From contig NC_079875.1 of assembly GCF_029227915.1 (NCBI RefSeq), positions 42,119,201-42,183,200 on the forward strand: DNA of 64,000 bases. The letters are read 5' to 3'. Positions 24,647 to 37,400 of the stretch are shown one piece after another. The position numbers and the translations under genes are program-made. Every line of letters starts with the position of its first letter. Within the stretch, counting starts at the first letter, position 1. Source of the DNA: Hydractinia symbiolongicarpus (taxonomy: Eukaryota; Cnidaria; Hydrozoa; Anthoathecata; Hydractiniidae). Under the pieces are notes generated by a model. The model was not told where the DNA came from, searched no databases, and saw only the letters and a program-made list of their open reading frames with translations.

Positions 24647-24838
24647 TTCGGGAAATGAGTTTACTCCCTGGGTACTTTCTTTGTATACTTTTGACTATAC
24701 CGGCCGAGTCCGGGATTTACGGGAAATCGCGGCTTTTCGTTTGCCAGCGATTAAACTTCTTTTATTTAGCGTCCCATCAAAAATAAAAACATTTTTGAAA
24801 ACTACAAGTCTCATGCGTAAAAATAATTTAAAAAATCG
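24647..24838 (+). repeat. 192-bp monomer with 11-bp deletion in CATGCGTTTTAGTGGTG
   Basis: CATGCGT is followed directly by AAAAATAATTT at 24818, so the 11 bases TTTAGTGGTGA (or equivalent) are missing. The same deletion is seen at 30982, 33204 and 34411, in monomers starting at 30811, 33033 and 34240. All four also share ATTTTAAAAATCG in the preceding spacer. They therefore descend from one event spread by the 6164-, 2222- and 1207-bp duplications. The deletion and the spacer change together remove stop codons and create the longest open frames in the window. Confidence 0.9.
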
Positions 24839-27474
24839 TTCGGGAAATGAGTTTACTCCCTGGGAACTTTTTTTGTATACTTTTGACTATACGGGCCAAG
24901 CCCGGGATTTACGGGAAATCGCAGGGTTTCACTTGCCGGCGATTAAACCTCTTTCATTAGGCGTCTCATCAAAAATGAAAACATTTTTGAAAACTACACA
25001 TCTCATGCGTTTTAGTGGTGAAAAAATAATTTAAAAAATCGTTCGGTAAATGAGTTTACTTCCTAGGTACTTTCTTTGTATACATTCGACTATACGGGCC
25101 AAGCCCGGGATTTACGGGAAATCGCGTGTTTTCGTTTGCCGGCGATTAAACCTCTTTCACTAAGCGTCTCATCAAAAATGAAAACATTTTTGAAAACTAC
25201 AAGTCTCATGCGTTTTAGTGGTGAAAAAATAATTTAAAAAATCGTTCGGGGAATGAGTTTACTCCCTGGGTACTTTCTTTGTATACTTTTGACTATACGG
25301 GCCAGGTCCGGGATTTACGGGATATCGCGGGTTTTCGTTTGCCGGCGATTAAACTTCTTTTATTCAGCGTCTCATCAAAAATGAAAACATTTTTGAAAAC
25401 TACAAGTCTCATGCGTTTTAGTGGTGAAAAAATGATTTAAAAAATCGTTCGGGAAATGAGTTTACTCCCTGGGTACTTTTTTTGTATACTTTTGACTATA
25501 CGGGCCAGGTCCGGGATTTACGGGATATCGCGGGTTTTCGTTTGCCGGCGATTAAACTTCTTTTATTCAGCGTCTCATCAAAAATGAAAACATTTTTGAA
25601 AACTACAAATCTCATGCATTTTAGTGGTGAAAAAATGATTTAAAAAATCGTTCGGGAAATGAATTTACTCCCTGGGTACTTTCTTTGTATACTTTTGACT
25701 ATACGGGCCGAGTCCGAGATTTACGGGAAATCGCGGCTTTTCGTTTGCCAGCGATTAAACTTCTTTTATTTAGCGTCCCATCAAAAATAAAAACATTTTT
25801 GAAAACTACAAGTCTCATGCGTTTTAGTGGTGAAAAAATAATTTAAAAAATCGTTCGGGAAATGAGTTTACTCCCTGGGTACTTTTTTGTATACTTTTGA
25901 CTATACGGGCCGAGTCCGGGATTTAAGGGAAATCGCAGGTTTTCGTTTGCCAGCGATTAAACTTCTTTTATTCAGCGTCCCATCAAAAATGAAAACATTT
26001 TTGAAACCTACAAGTCTCATGCGTTTTAGTGGTGAAAAAATGATTTAAAAAATCGTTCGGGAAATGAGTTTACTCCCTGGGTACTTTCTTTGTATACTTT
26101 TGACTATACGGGCCGAGTCCGAGATTTACGGGAAATCGCGGCTTTTCGTTTGCCAGCGATTAAACTTCTTTTATTTAGCGTCCCATCAAAAATAAAAACA
26201 TTTTTGAAAACTACAAGTCTCATGCGTTTTAGTGGTGAAAAAATAATTTAAAAAATCGTTCGGGAAATGAGTTTACTCCCTGGGTACTTTTTTGTATACT
26301 TTTGACTATACGGGCCGAGTCCAGGATTTAAGGGAAATCGCGGGTTTTCGTTTGCCAGCGATTAAAATTCTTTTATTCAGCGTCCCATCAAAAATGAAAA
26401 CATTTTTGAAACCTACAAGTCTCATGCGTTTTAGTGGTGAAAAAATAATTTAAAAAATCGTTCGGGGAATGAGTTTACTCCCTGGGTACTTTCTTTGTAT
26501 ACTTTTGACTATACGGGCCAGGTCCGGGATTTACGGGATATCGCGGGTTTTCGTTTGCCGGCGATCAAACTTCTTTTATTCAGCGTCTCATCAAAAATGA
26601 AAACATTTTTGAAAACTACAAGTCTCATGCGTTTTAGTGGTGAAAAAATGATTTAAAAAATCGTTCGGGAAATGAGTTTACTCCCTGGGTACTTTCTTTG
26701 TATACTTTTGACTATACGGGCCGAGTCCGAGATTTACGGGAAATCGCGGCTTTTCGTTTGCCAGCGATTAAACTTCTTTTATTTAGCGTCCCATCAAAAA
26801 TAAAAACATTTTTCAAAACTACAAGTCTCATGCGTTTTAGTGGTGAAAAAATAATTTAAAAAATCGTTCGGGAAATGAGTTTACTCCCTGGGTACTTTTT
26901 TGTATACTTTTGACTATACGGGCCGAGTCCGGTATTTAAGGGAAATCGCGGGTTTTCGTTTGCCAGCGATTAAAATTCTTTTATTCAGCGTCCCATCAAA
27001 AATGAAAACATTTTTGAAACCTACAAGTCTCATGCGTTTTAGTGGTGAAAAAATAAATTAAAAAATCGTTCTGGAAATGAGTTTACTCACAGGGTACTTT
27101 CTTTGTATACATTCGACTATACGGGCCAAGCCCGGGATTTACGGGAAATCGCGGGTTTTCGTTTGCCGGCGATTAAACCTCTTTCATTAAGCGTCTCATC
27201 AAAAATGAAAACATTTTTGAAAACTACAAACCTCATGCGTTTTAGTGGTGAAAAAATAATTTAAAAAAACGTTCGGGAAATGAGTTTACTCCCTGGGTAC
27301 TTTCTTTGTATACTTTTGACTATACCCGCCGAGTCCGGGATTTATGGGAAATCGCGGGTTTTCGTTTGCCGGCGATTAAACTTCTTTTATTCAGCGTCTC
27401 ATCAAAAATGAAAACATTTTTGAAAACTAAAAGTCTCATGCGTTTTAGTGATGAAAAAATAATTTAAAAAATCG

Positions 27475-27562
27475 TTCTGGAAATGAGTTTACTCACAGGG
27501 TACATTTTTGAAAACTACAAATCTCATGCGTTTTAGTGGTGAAAAAATAATTTAAAAAATCG
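27475..27562 (+). repeat. Severely truncated monomer, 88 bp (115-bp deletion)
   Basis: A TTCTGG/CACAGG monomer runs normally to CAGGGTAC (27503), then continues with ATTTTTGAAAAC from the second half of a monomer. The deletion removes positions about 30-144, including all core G-tracts and the inner dyad arm. AC is shared at both ends, so microhomology is 2 bp. I see only this one copy, so the event was not propagated by the neighbouring higher-order repeats. Confidence 0.92.
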
Positions 27563-27765
27563 TTCTGGAAATGAGTTTACTCACAGGGTACTTTCTTTGT
27601 ATACATTCGACTATACGGGCCAAGCCCGGGATTTACGGGAAATCGCGGATTTTCGTTTGTCGGCGATTAAACCTCTTTCATTAAGCGTCTCATCAAAAAT
27701 GAAAACATTTTTGAAAACTACAAGTCTCATGCGTTTTAGTGGTGAAAAAGTAATTTAAAAAATCG

Positions 27766-29186
27766 TTCTGGAAATGAGTTTACTCACAGGGTACTTTCTT
27801 TGTATACATTCGACTATACGGGCCAAGCCCGGGATTTACGGGAAATCGCGGATTTTCGTTTGCCGGCGATTAAACCTCTTTCATTAGGCGTCTCATCAAA
27901 AATGAAAACATTTTTGAAAACTACAAGTCTCATGCGTTTTAGTGGTGAAAAAATAATTTAAAAAATCGTTCGGGAAATGAGTTTACTCCCTGGGTACTTT
28001 CTTTGTATACTTTTGACTATACGGGCCGAGTCCGGGATTTACGGGAAATCGCGGCTTTTCGTTTGCCAGCGATTAAACTTCTTTTATTTAGCGTCCCATC
28101 AAAAATAAAAACATTTTTGAAAATAACAAGTCTCATGCGTTTTAGTGGTGAAAAAATAATTTAAAAAATCGTTCGGGAAATGAGTTTACTCCCTGGGAAC
28201 TTTTTTTGTATACTTTTGACTATACGGGCCAAGCCCGGGATTTACGGGAAATCGCAGGGTTTCACTTGCCGGCGATTAAACCTCTTTCATTAGGCGTCTC
28301 ATCAAAAATGAAAACATTTGTGAAAACTACACATCTCATGCGTTTTAGTGGTGAAAAAATAATTTAAAAAATCGTTCGGTAAATGAGTTTACTTCCTAGG
28401 TACTTTCTTTGTATACATTCGACTATACGGGCCAAGCCCGGGATTTACGGGAAATCGCGTGTTTTCGTTTGCCGGCGATTAAACCTCTTTCACTAAGCGT
28501 CTCATCAAAAATGAAAACATTTTTGAAAACTACATGTCTCATGCGTTTTAGTGGTGAAAAAATAATTTAAAAAATCGTTCGGAAAATGAGTTTACTCCCT
28601 GGGTACTTTTTTTGTATACTTTTGACTATACGGGCCGAGTCCGGGATTTAAGGGAAATCGCGGGTTTTCGTTTGCCAGCGATTAAACTTCTTTTATTTAG
28701 CGTCCCATCAAAAATAAAAACATTTTTAAAAACTACAAGTCTCATGCGTTTTAGTGATGAAAAAATAATTTATAAAATCGTTCGGGAAATGACTTTACTC
28801 CCTGGGTACTTTTTTTGTATACTTTTGACTATACGGGCCAAGCCCGGGATTTACGGGAAATCGCGGGTTTTCGTTTGCCGGCGATTAAACTTCTTTCATT
28901 AGGCGTCTCATCAAAAATGAAAACATTTTTGAAAACTACAAATCTCATGCGTTTTAGTGGTGAAAAAATAATTTAAAAAATCGTTCTGGAAATGAGTTTA
29001 CTCACAGGGTACTTTCTTTGTATACATTCGACTATACGGGCCAAGCCCGGGATTTACGGGAAATCGCGGATTTTCGTTTGTGGGCGATTAAACCTCTTTC
29101 ATTAAGCGTCTCATCAAAAATGAAAACATTTTTGAAAACTACAAGTCTCATGCGTTTTAGTGGTGAAAAAGTAATTTAAAAAATCG
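27766..29186 (+). repeat. 7-monomer higher-order unit, copy 1 (1421 bp)
   Basis: Bounded by TTCTGG monomer starts after the GAAAAAGTA spacer. The next copy follows directly at 29187-30607 with the same order of subtypes and the same length. Differences are few, for example GTTTGTCGGCG at about 27657 against GTTTGTGGGCG at about 29078 just upstream of each unit, and a change near 28754 (AGTGATG) not shared by the next copy. Confidence 0.85.
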
Positions 29187-30607
29187 TTCTGGAAATGAGT
29201 TTACTCACAGGGTACTTTCTTTGTATACATTCGACTATACGGGCCAAGCCCGGGATTTACGGGAAATCGCGGATTTTCGTTTGCCGGCGATTAAACCTCT
29301 TTCATTAGGCGTCTCATCAAAAATGAAAACATTTTTGAAAACTACAAGTCTCATGCGTTTTAGTGGTGAAAAAATAATTTAAAAAATCGTTCGGGAAATG
29401 AGTTTACTCCCTGGGTACTTTCTTTGTATACTTTTGACTATACGGGCCGAGTCCGGGATTTACGGGAAATCGCGGCTTTTCGTTTGCCAGCGATTAAACT
29501 TCTTTTATTTAGCGTCCCATCAAAAATAAAAACATTTTTGAAAACTACAAGTCTCATGCGTTTTAGTGGTGAAAAAATAATTTAAAAAATCGTTCGGGAA
29601 ATGAGTTTACTCCCTGGGAACTTTTTTTGTATACTTTTGACTATACGGGCCAAGCCCGGGATTTACGGGAAATCGCAGGGTTTCACTTGCCGGCGATTAA
29701 ACCTCTTTCATTAGGCGTCTCATCAAAAATGAAAACATTTGTGAAAACTACACATCTCATGCGTTTTAGTGGTGAAAAAATAATTTAAAAAATCGTTCGG
29801 TAAATGAGTTTACTTCCTAGGTACTTTCTTTGTATACATTCGACTATACGGGCCAAGCCCGGGATTTACGGGAAATCGCGTGTTTTCGTTTGCCGGCGAT
29901 TAAACCTCTTTCACTAAGCGTCTCATCAAAAATGAAAACATTTTTGAAAACTACATGTCTCATGCGTTTTAGTGGTGAAAAAATAATTTAAAAAATCGTT
30001 CGGAAAATGAGTTTACTCCCTGGGTTCCTTTTTTGTATACTTTTGACTATACGGGCCGAGTCCGGGATTTAAGGGAAATCGCGGGTTTTCGTTTGCCAGC
30101 GATTAAACTTCTTTTATTTAGCGTCCCATCAAAAATAAAAACATTTTTAAAAACTACAAGTCTCATGCGTTTTAGTGGTGAAAAAATAATTTATAAAATC
30201 GTTCGGGAAATGACTTTACTCCCTGGGTACTTTTTTTGTATACTTTTGACTATACGGGCCAAGCCCGGGATTTACGGGAAATCGCGGGTTTTCGTTTGCC
30301 GGCGATTAAACTTCTTTCATTAGGCGTCTCATCAAAAATGAAAACATTTTTGAAAACTACAAATCTCATGCGTTTTAGTGGTGAAAAAATAATTTAAAAA
30401 ATCGTTCTGGAAATGAGTTTACTCACAGGGTACTTTCTTTGTATACATTCGACTATACGGGCCAAGCCCGGGATTTACGGGAAATCGCGGATTTTCGTTT
30501 GCCGGCGATTAAACCTCTTTCATTAAGCGTCTCATCAAAAATGAAAACATTTTTGAAAACTACAAGTCTCATGCGTTTTAGTGGTGAAAAAGTAATTTAA
30601 AAAATCG
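29187..30607 (+). repeat. 7-monomer higher-order unit, copy 2 (1421 bp)
   Basis: Direct tandem copy of 27766-29186, with GAAAAAGTA markers at 29171 and 30592. It includes GGGTTCCTTTTTTG near 30022, which copy 1 lacks and the later 2222-bp copy (about 32244) shares. That dates the change to after the 1421-bp duplication and before the 2222-bp duplication. Confidence 0.84.
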
Positions 30608-31814
30608 TTCTGGAAATGAGTTTACTCACAGGGTATTTTCTTTGTATACATTCGACTATACGGGCCAAGCCCGGGATTTACGGGAAATCGCGGATTTTCG
30701 TTTGCCGGCGATTAAACCTCTTTCATTAGGCGTCTCATCAAAAATGAAAACATTTTTGAAAACTACAAGTCTCATGCGTTTTAGTGGTGAAAAAATAATT
30801 TTAAAAATCGTTCGGGAAATGAGTTTACTCCCTGGGTACTTTCTTTGTATACTTTTGACTATACCGGCCGAGTCCGGGATTTACGGGAAATCGCGGCTTT
30901 TCGTTTGCCAGCGATTAAACTTCTTTTATTTAGCGTCCCATCAAAAATAAAAACATTTTTGAAAACTACAAGTCTCATGCGTAAAAATAATTTAAAAAAT
31001 CGTTCGGGAAATGAGTTTACTCCCTGGGAACTTTTTTTGTATACTTTTGACTATACGGGCCAAGCCCGGGATTTACGGGAAATCGCAGGGTTTCACTTAC
31101 CGGCGATTAAACCTCTTTCATTAGGCGTCTCATCAAAAATGAAAACATTTTTGAAAACTACACATCTCATGCGTTTTAGTGGTGAAAAAATAATTTAAAA
31201 AATCGTTCGGTAAATGAGTTTACTTCCTAGGTACTTTCTTTGTATACATTCGACTATACGGGCCAAGCCCGGGATTTACGGGAAATCGCGTGTTTTCGTT
31301 TGCCGGCGATTAAACTTCTTTCACTAAGCGTCTCATCAAAAATGAAAACATTTTTGAAAACTACAAGTCTCATGCGTTTTAGTGGTGAAAAAATAATTTA
31401 AAAAATCGTTCGGGGAATGAGTTTACTCCCTGGGTACTTTCTTTGTATACTTTTGACTATACGGGCCAGGTCCGGGATTTACGGGATATCGCGGGTTTTC
31501 GTTTGCCGGCGATTAAACTTCTTTCATTAGGCGTCTCATCAAAAATGAAAACATTTTTGAAAAGTACAAATCTCATGCGTTTTAGTGGTGAAAAAATAAT
31601 TTAAAAAATCGTTCTGGAAATGAGTTTACTCACAGGGTACTTTCTTTGTATACATTCGACTATACGGGCCAAGCCCGTGATTTACGGGAAATCGCGGATT
31701 TTCGTTTGTCGGCAATTAAACCTCTTTCATTAAGCGTCTCATCAAAAATGAAAACATTTTTGAAAACTACAAGTCTCATGCGTTTTAGTGGTGAAAAAAT
31801 AATTTAAAAAATCG
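29593..31814 (+). repeat. 11-monomer (2222-bp) unit, copy 1
   Basis: Overlaps the second 7-monomer unit and extends beyond it. Every landmark tested recurs at +2222: GGGTTCC at about 30022/32244, the GAAAAAGTA spacer at 30592/32814, the 11-bp deletion at 30982/33204, and GAAAAGTACAAATC at about 31559/33781. The breakpoint to the next copy is near 31795, where GAAAAAATAATTT replaces GAAAAAGTAATTT. Confidence 0.87.
30811..31002 (+). repeat. 11-bp-deletion monomer, second copy
   Basis: Same 192-bp variant as 24647-24838, at offset 6164. It lies inside the first 2222-bp unit. Confidence 0.9.
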
Positions 31815-34036
31815 TTCGGGAAATGAGTTTACTCCCTGGGAACTTTTTTTGTATACTTTTGACTATACGGGCCAAGCCCGGGATTTACGGGAAATCGCAG
31901 GGTTTCACTTGCCGGCGATTAAACCTCTTTCATTAGGCGTCTCATCAAAAATGAAAACATTTGTGAAAACTACACATCTCATGCGTTTTAGTGGTGAAAA
32001 AATAATTTAAAAAATCGTTCGGTAAATGAGTTTACTTCCTAGGTACTTTCTTTGTATACATTCGACTATACGGGCCAAGCCCGGGATTTACGGGAAATCG
32101 CGTGTTTTCGTTTGCCGGCGATTAAACCTCTTTCACTAAGCGTCTCATCAAAAATGAAAACATTTTTGAAAACTACATGTCTCATGCGTTTTAGTGGTGA
32201 AAAAATAATTTAAAAAATCGTTCGGAAAATGAGTTTACTCCCTGGGTTCCTTTTTTGTATACTTTTGACTATACGGGCCGAGTCCGGGATTTAAGGGAAA
32301 TCGCGGGTTTTCGTTTGCCAGCGATTAAACTTCTTTTATTTAGCGTCCCATCAAAAATAAAAACATTTTTAAAAACTACAAGTCTCATGCGTTTTAGTGG
32401 TGAAAAAATAATTTATAAAATCGTTCGGGAAATGACTTTACTCCCTGGGTACTTTTTTTGTATACTTTTGACTATACGGGCCAAGCCCGGGATTTACGGG
32501 AAATCGCGGGTTTTCGTTTGCCGGCGATTAAACTTCTTTCATTAGGCGTCTCATCAAAAATGAAAACATTTTTGAAAACTACAAATCTCATGCGTTTTAG
32601 TGGTGAAAAAATAATTTAAAAAATCGTTCTGGAAATGAGTTTACTCACAGGGTACTTTCTTTGTATACATTCGACTATACGGGCCAAGCCCGGGATTTAC
32701 GGGAAATCGCGGATTTTCGTTTGCCGGCGATTAAACCTCTTTCATTAAGCGTCTCATCAAAAATGAAAACATTTTTGAAAACTACAAGTCTCATGCGTTT
32801 TAGTGGTGAAAAAGTAATTTAAAAAATCGTTCTGGAAATGAGTTTACTCACAGGGTATTTTCTTTGTATACATTCGACTATACGGGCCAAGCCCGGGATT
32901 TACGGGAAATCGCGGATTTTCGTTTGCCGGCGATTAAACCTCTTTCATTAGGCGTCTCATCAAAAATGAAAACATTTTTGAAAACTACAAGTCTCATGCG
33001 TTTTAGTGGTGAAAAAATAATTTTAAAAATCGTTCGGGAAATGAGTTTACTCCCTGGGTACTTTCTTTGTATACTTTTGACTATACCGGCCGAGTCCGGG
33101 ATTTACGGGAAATCGCGGCTTTTCGTTTGCCAGCGATTAAACTTCTTTTATTTAGCGTCCCATCAAAAATAAAAACATTTTTGAAAACTACAAGTCTCAT
33201 GCGTAAAAATAATTTAAAAAATCGTTCGGGAAATGAGTTTACTCCCTGGGAACTTTTTTTGTATACTTTTGACTATACGGGCCAAGCCCGGGATTTACGG
33301 GAAATCGCAGGGTTTCACTTACCGGCGATTAAACCTCTTTCATTAGGCGTCTCATCAAAAATGAAAACATTTTTGAAAACTACACATCTCATGCGTTTTA
33401 GTGGTGAAAAAATAATTTAAAAAATCGTTCGGTAAATGAGTTTACTTCCTAGGTACTTTCTTTGTATACATTCGACTATACGGGCCAAGCCCGGGATTTA
33501 CGGGAAATCGCGTGTTTTCGTTTGCCGGCGATTAAACTTCTTTCACTAAGCGTCTCATCAAAAATGAAAACATTTTTGAAAACTACAAGTCTCATGCGTT
33601 TTAGTGGTGAAAAAATAATTTAAAAAATCGTTCGGGGAATGAGTTTACTCCCTGGGTACTTTCTTTGTATACTTTTGACTATACGGGCCAGGTCCGGGAT
33701 TTACGGGATATCGCGGGTTTTCGTTTGCCGGCGATTAAACTTCTTTCATTAGGCGTCTCATCAAAAATGAAAACATTTTTGAAAAGTACAAATCTCATGC
33801 GTTTTAGTGGTGAAAAAATAATTTAAAAAATCGTTCTGGAAATGAGTTTACTCACAGGGTACTTTCTTTGTATACATTCGACTATACGGGCCAAGCCCGT
33901 GATTTACGGGAAATCGCGGATTTTCGTTTGTCGGCAATTAAACCTCTTTCATTAAGCGTCTCATCAAAAATGAAAACATTTTTGAAAACTACAAGTCTCA
34001 TGCGTTTTAGTGGTGAAAAAGTAATTTAAAAAATCG
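31815..34036 (+). repeat. 11-monomer (2222-bp) unit, copy 2
   Basis: Direct tandem copy of 29593-31814. By eye the two copies look almost identical, including rare private variants such as CACTTACCGGCG (about 31095 and 33317) and AAGCCCGTGATTT (about 31673 and 33895). This is among the youngest large duplications in the window. Confidence 0.87.
33033..33224 (+). repeat. 11-bp-deletion monomer, third copy
   Basis: Same 192-bp variant, 2222 bp after the second copy, carried by the second 2222-bp unit. Confidence 0.9.
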
Positions 34037-34239
34037 TTCTGGAAATGAGTTTACTCACAGGGTACTTTCTTTGTATACATTCGACTATACGGGCCAAGCC
34101 CGGGATTTACGGGAAATCGCGGATTTTCGTTTGCCGGCGATTAAACCTCTTTCATTAGGCGTCTCATCAAAAATGAAAACATTTTTGAAAACTACAAGTC
34201 TCATGCGTTTTAGTGGTGAAAAAATAATTTTAAAAATCG

Positions 34240-34431
34240 TTCGGGAAATGAGTTTACTCCCTGGGTACTTTCTTTGTATACTTTTGACTATACCGGCCGA
34301 GTCCGGGATTTACGGGAAATCGCGGCTTTTCGTTTGCCAGCGATTAAACTTCTTTTATTTAGCGTCCCATCAAAAATAAAAACATTTTTGAAAACTACAA
34401 GTCTCATGCGTAAAAATAATTTAAAAAATCG
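34240..34431 (+). repeat. 11-bp-deletion monomer, fourth copy
   Basis: Same 192-bp variant, 1207 bp after the third copy. The following monomer differs slightly (AAGCCCAGGATTT), so this copy has diverged a little. Confidence 0.9.
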
Positions 34432-37400
34432 TTCGGGAAATGAGTTTACTCCCTGGGAACTTTTTTTGTATACTTTTGACTATACGGGCCAAGCCCAGGA
34501 TTTACGGGAAATCGCAGGGTTTCACTTGCCGGCGATTAAACCTCTTTCATTAGGCGTCTCATCAAAAATGAAAACATTTTTGAAAACTACACATCTCATG
34601 CGTTTTAGTGGTGAAAAAATAATTTAAAAAATCGTTCGGTAAATGAGTTTACTTCCTAGGTACTTTCTTTGTATACATTCGACTATACGGGCCAAGCCCG
34701 GGATTTTAGGGAAATCGCGTGTTTTCGTTTGCCGGCGATTAAACCTCTTTCACTAAGCGTCTCATCAAAAATGAAAACATATTTGAAAACTACATGTCTC
34801 ATGCGTTTTAGTGGTGCAAAAATAATTTAAAAAATCGTTCGGAAAATGAGTTTACTCCCTGGGTACTTTTTTTGTATACTTTTGGCTATACGGGCCAAGC
34901 CCGGGATTTACGGGAAATCGCGGATTTTCGTTTGCCGGCGATTAAACCTCTTTCATTAAGCGTCTCATCAAAAATGAAAACATTTTTGAAAACTACAAGT
35001 CTCATGCGTTTTAGTGGTGAAAAAGTAATTTAAAAAATCGTTCTGGAAAAGAGTTTACTCACAGGGTACTTTTTTTGTATACATTCGACTATACGGGCCA
35101 AGCCCGGGATTTACGGGAAATCGCGGATTTTCGTTTGCCGGCGATTAAACCTCTTTCATTAGGCGTCTCATCAAAAATGAAAACATTTTTGAAAACTACA
35201 AATCTCATGCGTTTTAGTGGTGAAAAAATAATTTTAAAAATCGTTCGGGAAATGAGTTTACTCCCTGGGTACTTTCTTTGTATACTTTTGACTATACCGG
35301 CCGAGTCCGGGATTTACGGGAAATCGCGGCTTTTCGTTTGCCAGCGATTAAACTTCTTTTATTTAGCGTCCCATCAAAAATAAAAACATTTTTGAAAACT
35401 ACAAGTCTCATGCGTTTTAGTGGTGAAAAAATAATTTAAAAAATCGTTCGGGAAATGAGTTTACTCCCTGGGTACTTTTTTTGTATACTTTTGACTATAC
35501 GGGCCAAGCCCGGGATTTACGGGAAATCGCGGGTTTTCGTTTGCCGGCGATTAAACCTCTTTCATTAGGCGTCTCATCAAAAATGAAAACATTTTTGAAA
35601 ACTACAAATCGCATGCGTTTTAGTGGTGAAAAAATAATTTATAAAATCGTTCGGTAAATGAGTTTACTTCCTAGGTACTTTCTTTGTATACATTCGACTA
35701 TAGGGGCCAAGCCCGGGATTTACGGGAAATCGCGGGTTTTCGTTTGCCGGCGATTAAACCTCTTTCATTAAGCGTCTCATCAAAAATGAAAATATTTTTG
35801 AAAACTACAAGTCTCATGCGTTTTAGTGGTGAAAAAATAATTTAAAAAATCGTTCGGAAAATGAGTTTACTCCCTGGGTACTTCTTTTGTATACTTTTGA
35901 CTATACGGGCCGAGTCCGGGATTTAAGGGAAATCGCGGGTTTTCGTTTGCCAGCGATTAAACTTCTTTTATTTAGCGTCCCATCAAAAATAAAAACATTT
36001 TTGAAAACTACAAGTCTCATGCGTTTTAGTGGTGAAAAAATAATTTAAAAAATCGTTCGGGAAATGAGTTTACTCCCTGGGTACTTTTTTTGTATACTTT
36101 TGACTATACGGGCCAAGCCCGGGATTTACGGGAAATCGCGGGTTTTCGTTTGCCGGCGATTAAACCTCTTTCATTAGGCGTCTCATCAAAAATGAAAACA
36201 TTTTTGAAAACTACAAATCTCATGCGTTTTAGTGGTGAAAAAATAATTTAAAAAATCGTTCTGGAAATGAGTTTACTCACAGGGTACTTTCTTTGTATAC
36301 ATTCGACTATACGGGCCAAGCCCGGGATTTACGGGAAATCGCGGATTTTCGTTTGCCGGCGATTAAACCTCTTTCATTAAGCGTCTCATCAAAAATGAAA
36401 ACATTTTTAAAAACTACAAGTCTCATGCGTTTTAGTGGTGAAAAAGTAATTTAAAAAATCGTTCTGGAAAAGAGTTTACTCACAGGGTACTTTCTTTGTA
36501 TACATTCGACTATACGGGCCAAGCCCGGGATTTACGGGAAATCGCGGATTTTCGTTTGCCGGCGATTAAACCTCTTTCATTAGGCGTCTCATCAAAAATG
36601 AAAACATTTTTGAAAACTACAAGTCTCATTCGTTTTAGTGGTGAAAAAATAATTTTAAAAATCGTTTGGGAAATGAGTTTACTCCCTGGGTACTTTCTTT
36701 GTATACTTTTGACTATACCGGCCGAGTCCGGGATTTACGGGAAATTGCGGCTTTTCGTTTGCCAGCGATTAAACTTCTTTTATTTAGCGTCCCATCAAAA
36801 ATAAAAACATTTTTGAAAACTACAAGTCTCATGCGTTTTAGTGGTGAAAAATAATTTAAAAAATCGTTTGGGAAATAAGTTTACTCCCTGGGTACTTTTT
36901 TTGTATACTTTTGACTATACGGGCCAAGCCCGGGATTTACGGGAAATCGCGGGTTTTCGTTTGCCGGCGATTAAACCTCTTTCATTAGGCGTCTCATCAA
37001 AAATGAAAACATTTTTGAAAACTACAAATCTCATGCGTTTTAGTGGTGAAAAAATAATTTATAAAATCGTTCGGTAAATGAGTTTACTTCCTAGGTAATT
37101 TCTTTGTATACATTGGACTATACGGGCCAAGCCCGGGATTTAAGGGAAATCGCGGGTTTTCGTTTGCCAGCGATTAAACTTCTTTTATTCAGCGTCCCAT
37201 CAAAAATGAAAACATTTTTGAAAACTACAAACCTCATGCGTTTTAGTGGTGAAAAAATAATTTAAAAAATCGTTCGGGAAATGAGTTTACTCCCTGGGCA
37301 CTTTCTTTGTATGCTTTTGACTATACGGGCCGAGTCCGGGATTTACGGGAAATCGCAGCTTTTCGTTTGCCAGCGATTAAACTTCTTTTATTTAGCGTCC

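Larger units (their letters stand above)
24241..37069 (+). repeat. Region E: CACAGG-type domain with 7- and 11-monomer higher-order repeats
   Basis: Marked by monomers starting TTCTGGAAATGAGTTTACTC followed by ACAGGGTAC. The word GAAAAAGTAATTT, a single A-to-G change in the spacer, is diagnostic and occurs at about 24428, 27750, 29171, 30592, 32814, 34021, 35025 and 36446. Spacings are 3322, 1421, 1421, 2222, 1207, 1004 and 1421 bp. A sub-block at about 25.2-27.05 kb carries GATATC and GTCCGAGATTT monomers at 405-bp and 608-bp spacing. Four monomers carry the same 11-bp deletion, and one is severely truncated (27475-27562). Confidence 0.85.

Noticed and set aside
27490-27570. Small mobile-element footprint at 27.5 kb
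   Set aside because: No terminal repeats or target-site duplication; it is a simple 115-bp deletion within one monomer.
24478-37077. Open reading frames of 62-117 codons in region E with proteins containing YTFDYTG, RDLREIA and MKTFLKTT
   Set aside because: They are the same stretch of satellite monomer translated repeatedly. The monomer is 203 bp (3 x 67 + 2), so the frame shifts each unit and normally meets the spacer stop TAA. The 117-codon versions exist only because of an 11-bp deletion and a spacer change. No start signal, domain or codon pattern supports a gene.
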